DNA from: Mucilaginibacter sp.
GTDB lineage: Bacteria > Bacteroidota > Bacteroidia > Sphingobacteriales > Sphingobacteriaceae
Direction of reading: 5' to 3'
Length of the DNA: 42,970 bases
Assembly (NCBI GenBank): GCA_031292485.1
Contig: JARLHA010000019.1
Coordinates: forward strand, 1-42,970
The position numbers were made by a program, and so were the translations under genes. Below the pieces are notes generated by a model. The model saw nothing but the letters and a program-made list of their open reading frames with translations. It did not search any database and was not told the origin of the DNA. Each line of letters begins with the position of its first letter. Within the stretch, counting starts at the first letter, position 1. Shown here one piece after another: positions 42,804-42,970 of this stretch.

Positions 42804-42970
42804 TCAGCGGCATATCGATATCTGTTAAACACATATTATCATAGTCACAAACTCGCATTAACAGATTGTAGCTTGCTGAAGCATACCGATGGTTAACTTT
42901 CTTCCGCTGTTTAGGCTAATGATAATTTGAAAAGCCTTTTTAGGTTATAAGCAAGGCATACAAGTGCCCA

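Overview
The window reads as chromosomal DNA of a Bacteroidota bacterium, most likely Sphingobacteriaceae (Mucilaginibacter- or Pedobacter-like). Supporting signs are a SusC/SusD pair, two proteins with type IX secretion (type B) C-terminal sorting domains, SDR-type L-threonine dehydrogenase, and promoters of the Bacteroidota form TAnnTTTG just upstream of many start codons. The genus is inference; there is no rRNA, tRNA or CRISPR array here.

Layout. 1-850: the tail of an IS630-type transposase fused almost directly to a gene that seems to have lost its 5' end. 864-4978: two tandem secreted SYLF proteins, a DUF1203 protein, a LuxE-like acyl-protein synthetase and a PH/SHOCT protein. 5055-6001: a RES/Xre toxin-antitoxin pair with a candidate operator. 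6039-10539: tyrS, an AcpH-like protein and rpsA, whose leader has a hairpin and a strong Shine-Dalgarno sequence. 10657-12410: two VapBC-type pairs around an ACT-domain gene. 12589-14635: pyrR and pyrB, separated by a four-helix-bundle gene lying between 36-bp direct repeats. 14721-19653: a membrane protein, a serine hydrolase, a DJ-1/PfpI protein, a LysR regulator with a perfect 13-bp palindrome over its promoter, and a secreted protein of unknown function. 19798-23926: asd, tdh, a YebC family gene, a DUF2442 gene and a repeat-bearing disordered protein.

23953-31315 (minus strand) holds two large paralogous T9SS type B cell-surface proteins flanking a secreted esterase. 31400-42178 (minus strand) is a polysaccharide utilization locus: SusC, SusD, a LamG lipoprotein and two GH144/PF10091 enzymes in one apparent operon, then a separately promoted GH43-type enzyme. 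GH144 enzymes act on beta-1,2-glucan, so that is the likely substrate. The right end (42443-42803) carries fragments that look like the C-termini of a LuxR-type regulator and a YoeB toxin.

The most unusual theme is in the gaps between genes. Many are filled by short iterated words present in both orientations, and each gap mostly uses its own word (ATCGGTGNAATC, ATTCGATATTCG, CAATCAAC, CAACNNNN, GTGAGATTTGAGA and others). Larger palindromic repeats also occur, and in three places a repeat reaches into or supplies the stop codon of the neighbouring gene. The four-helix-bundle gene sits inside one of these repeat zones.
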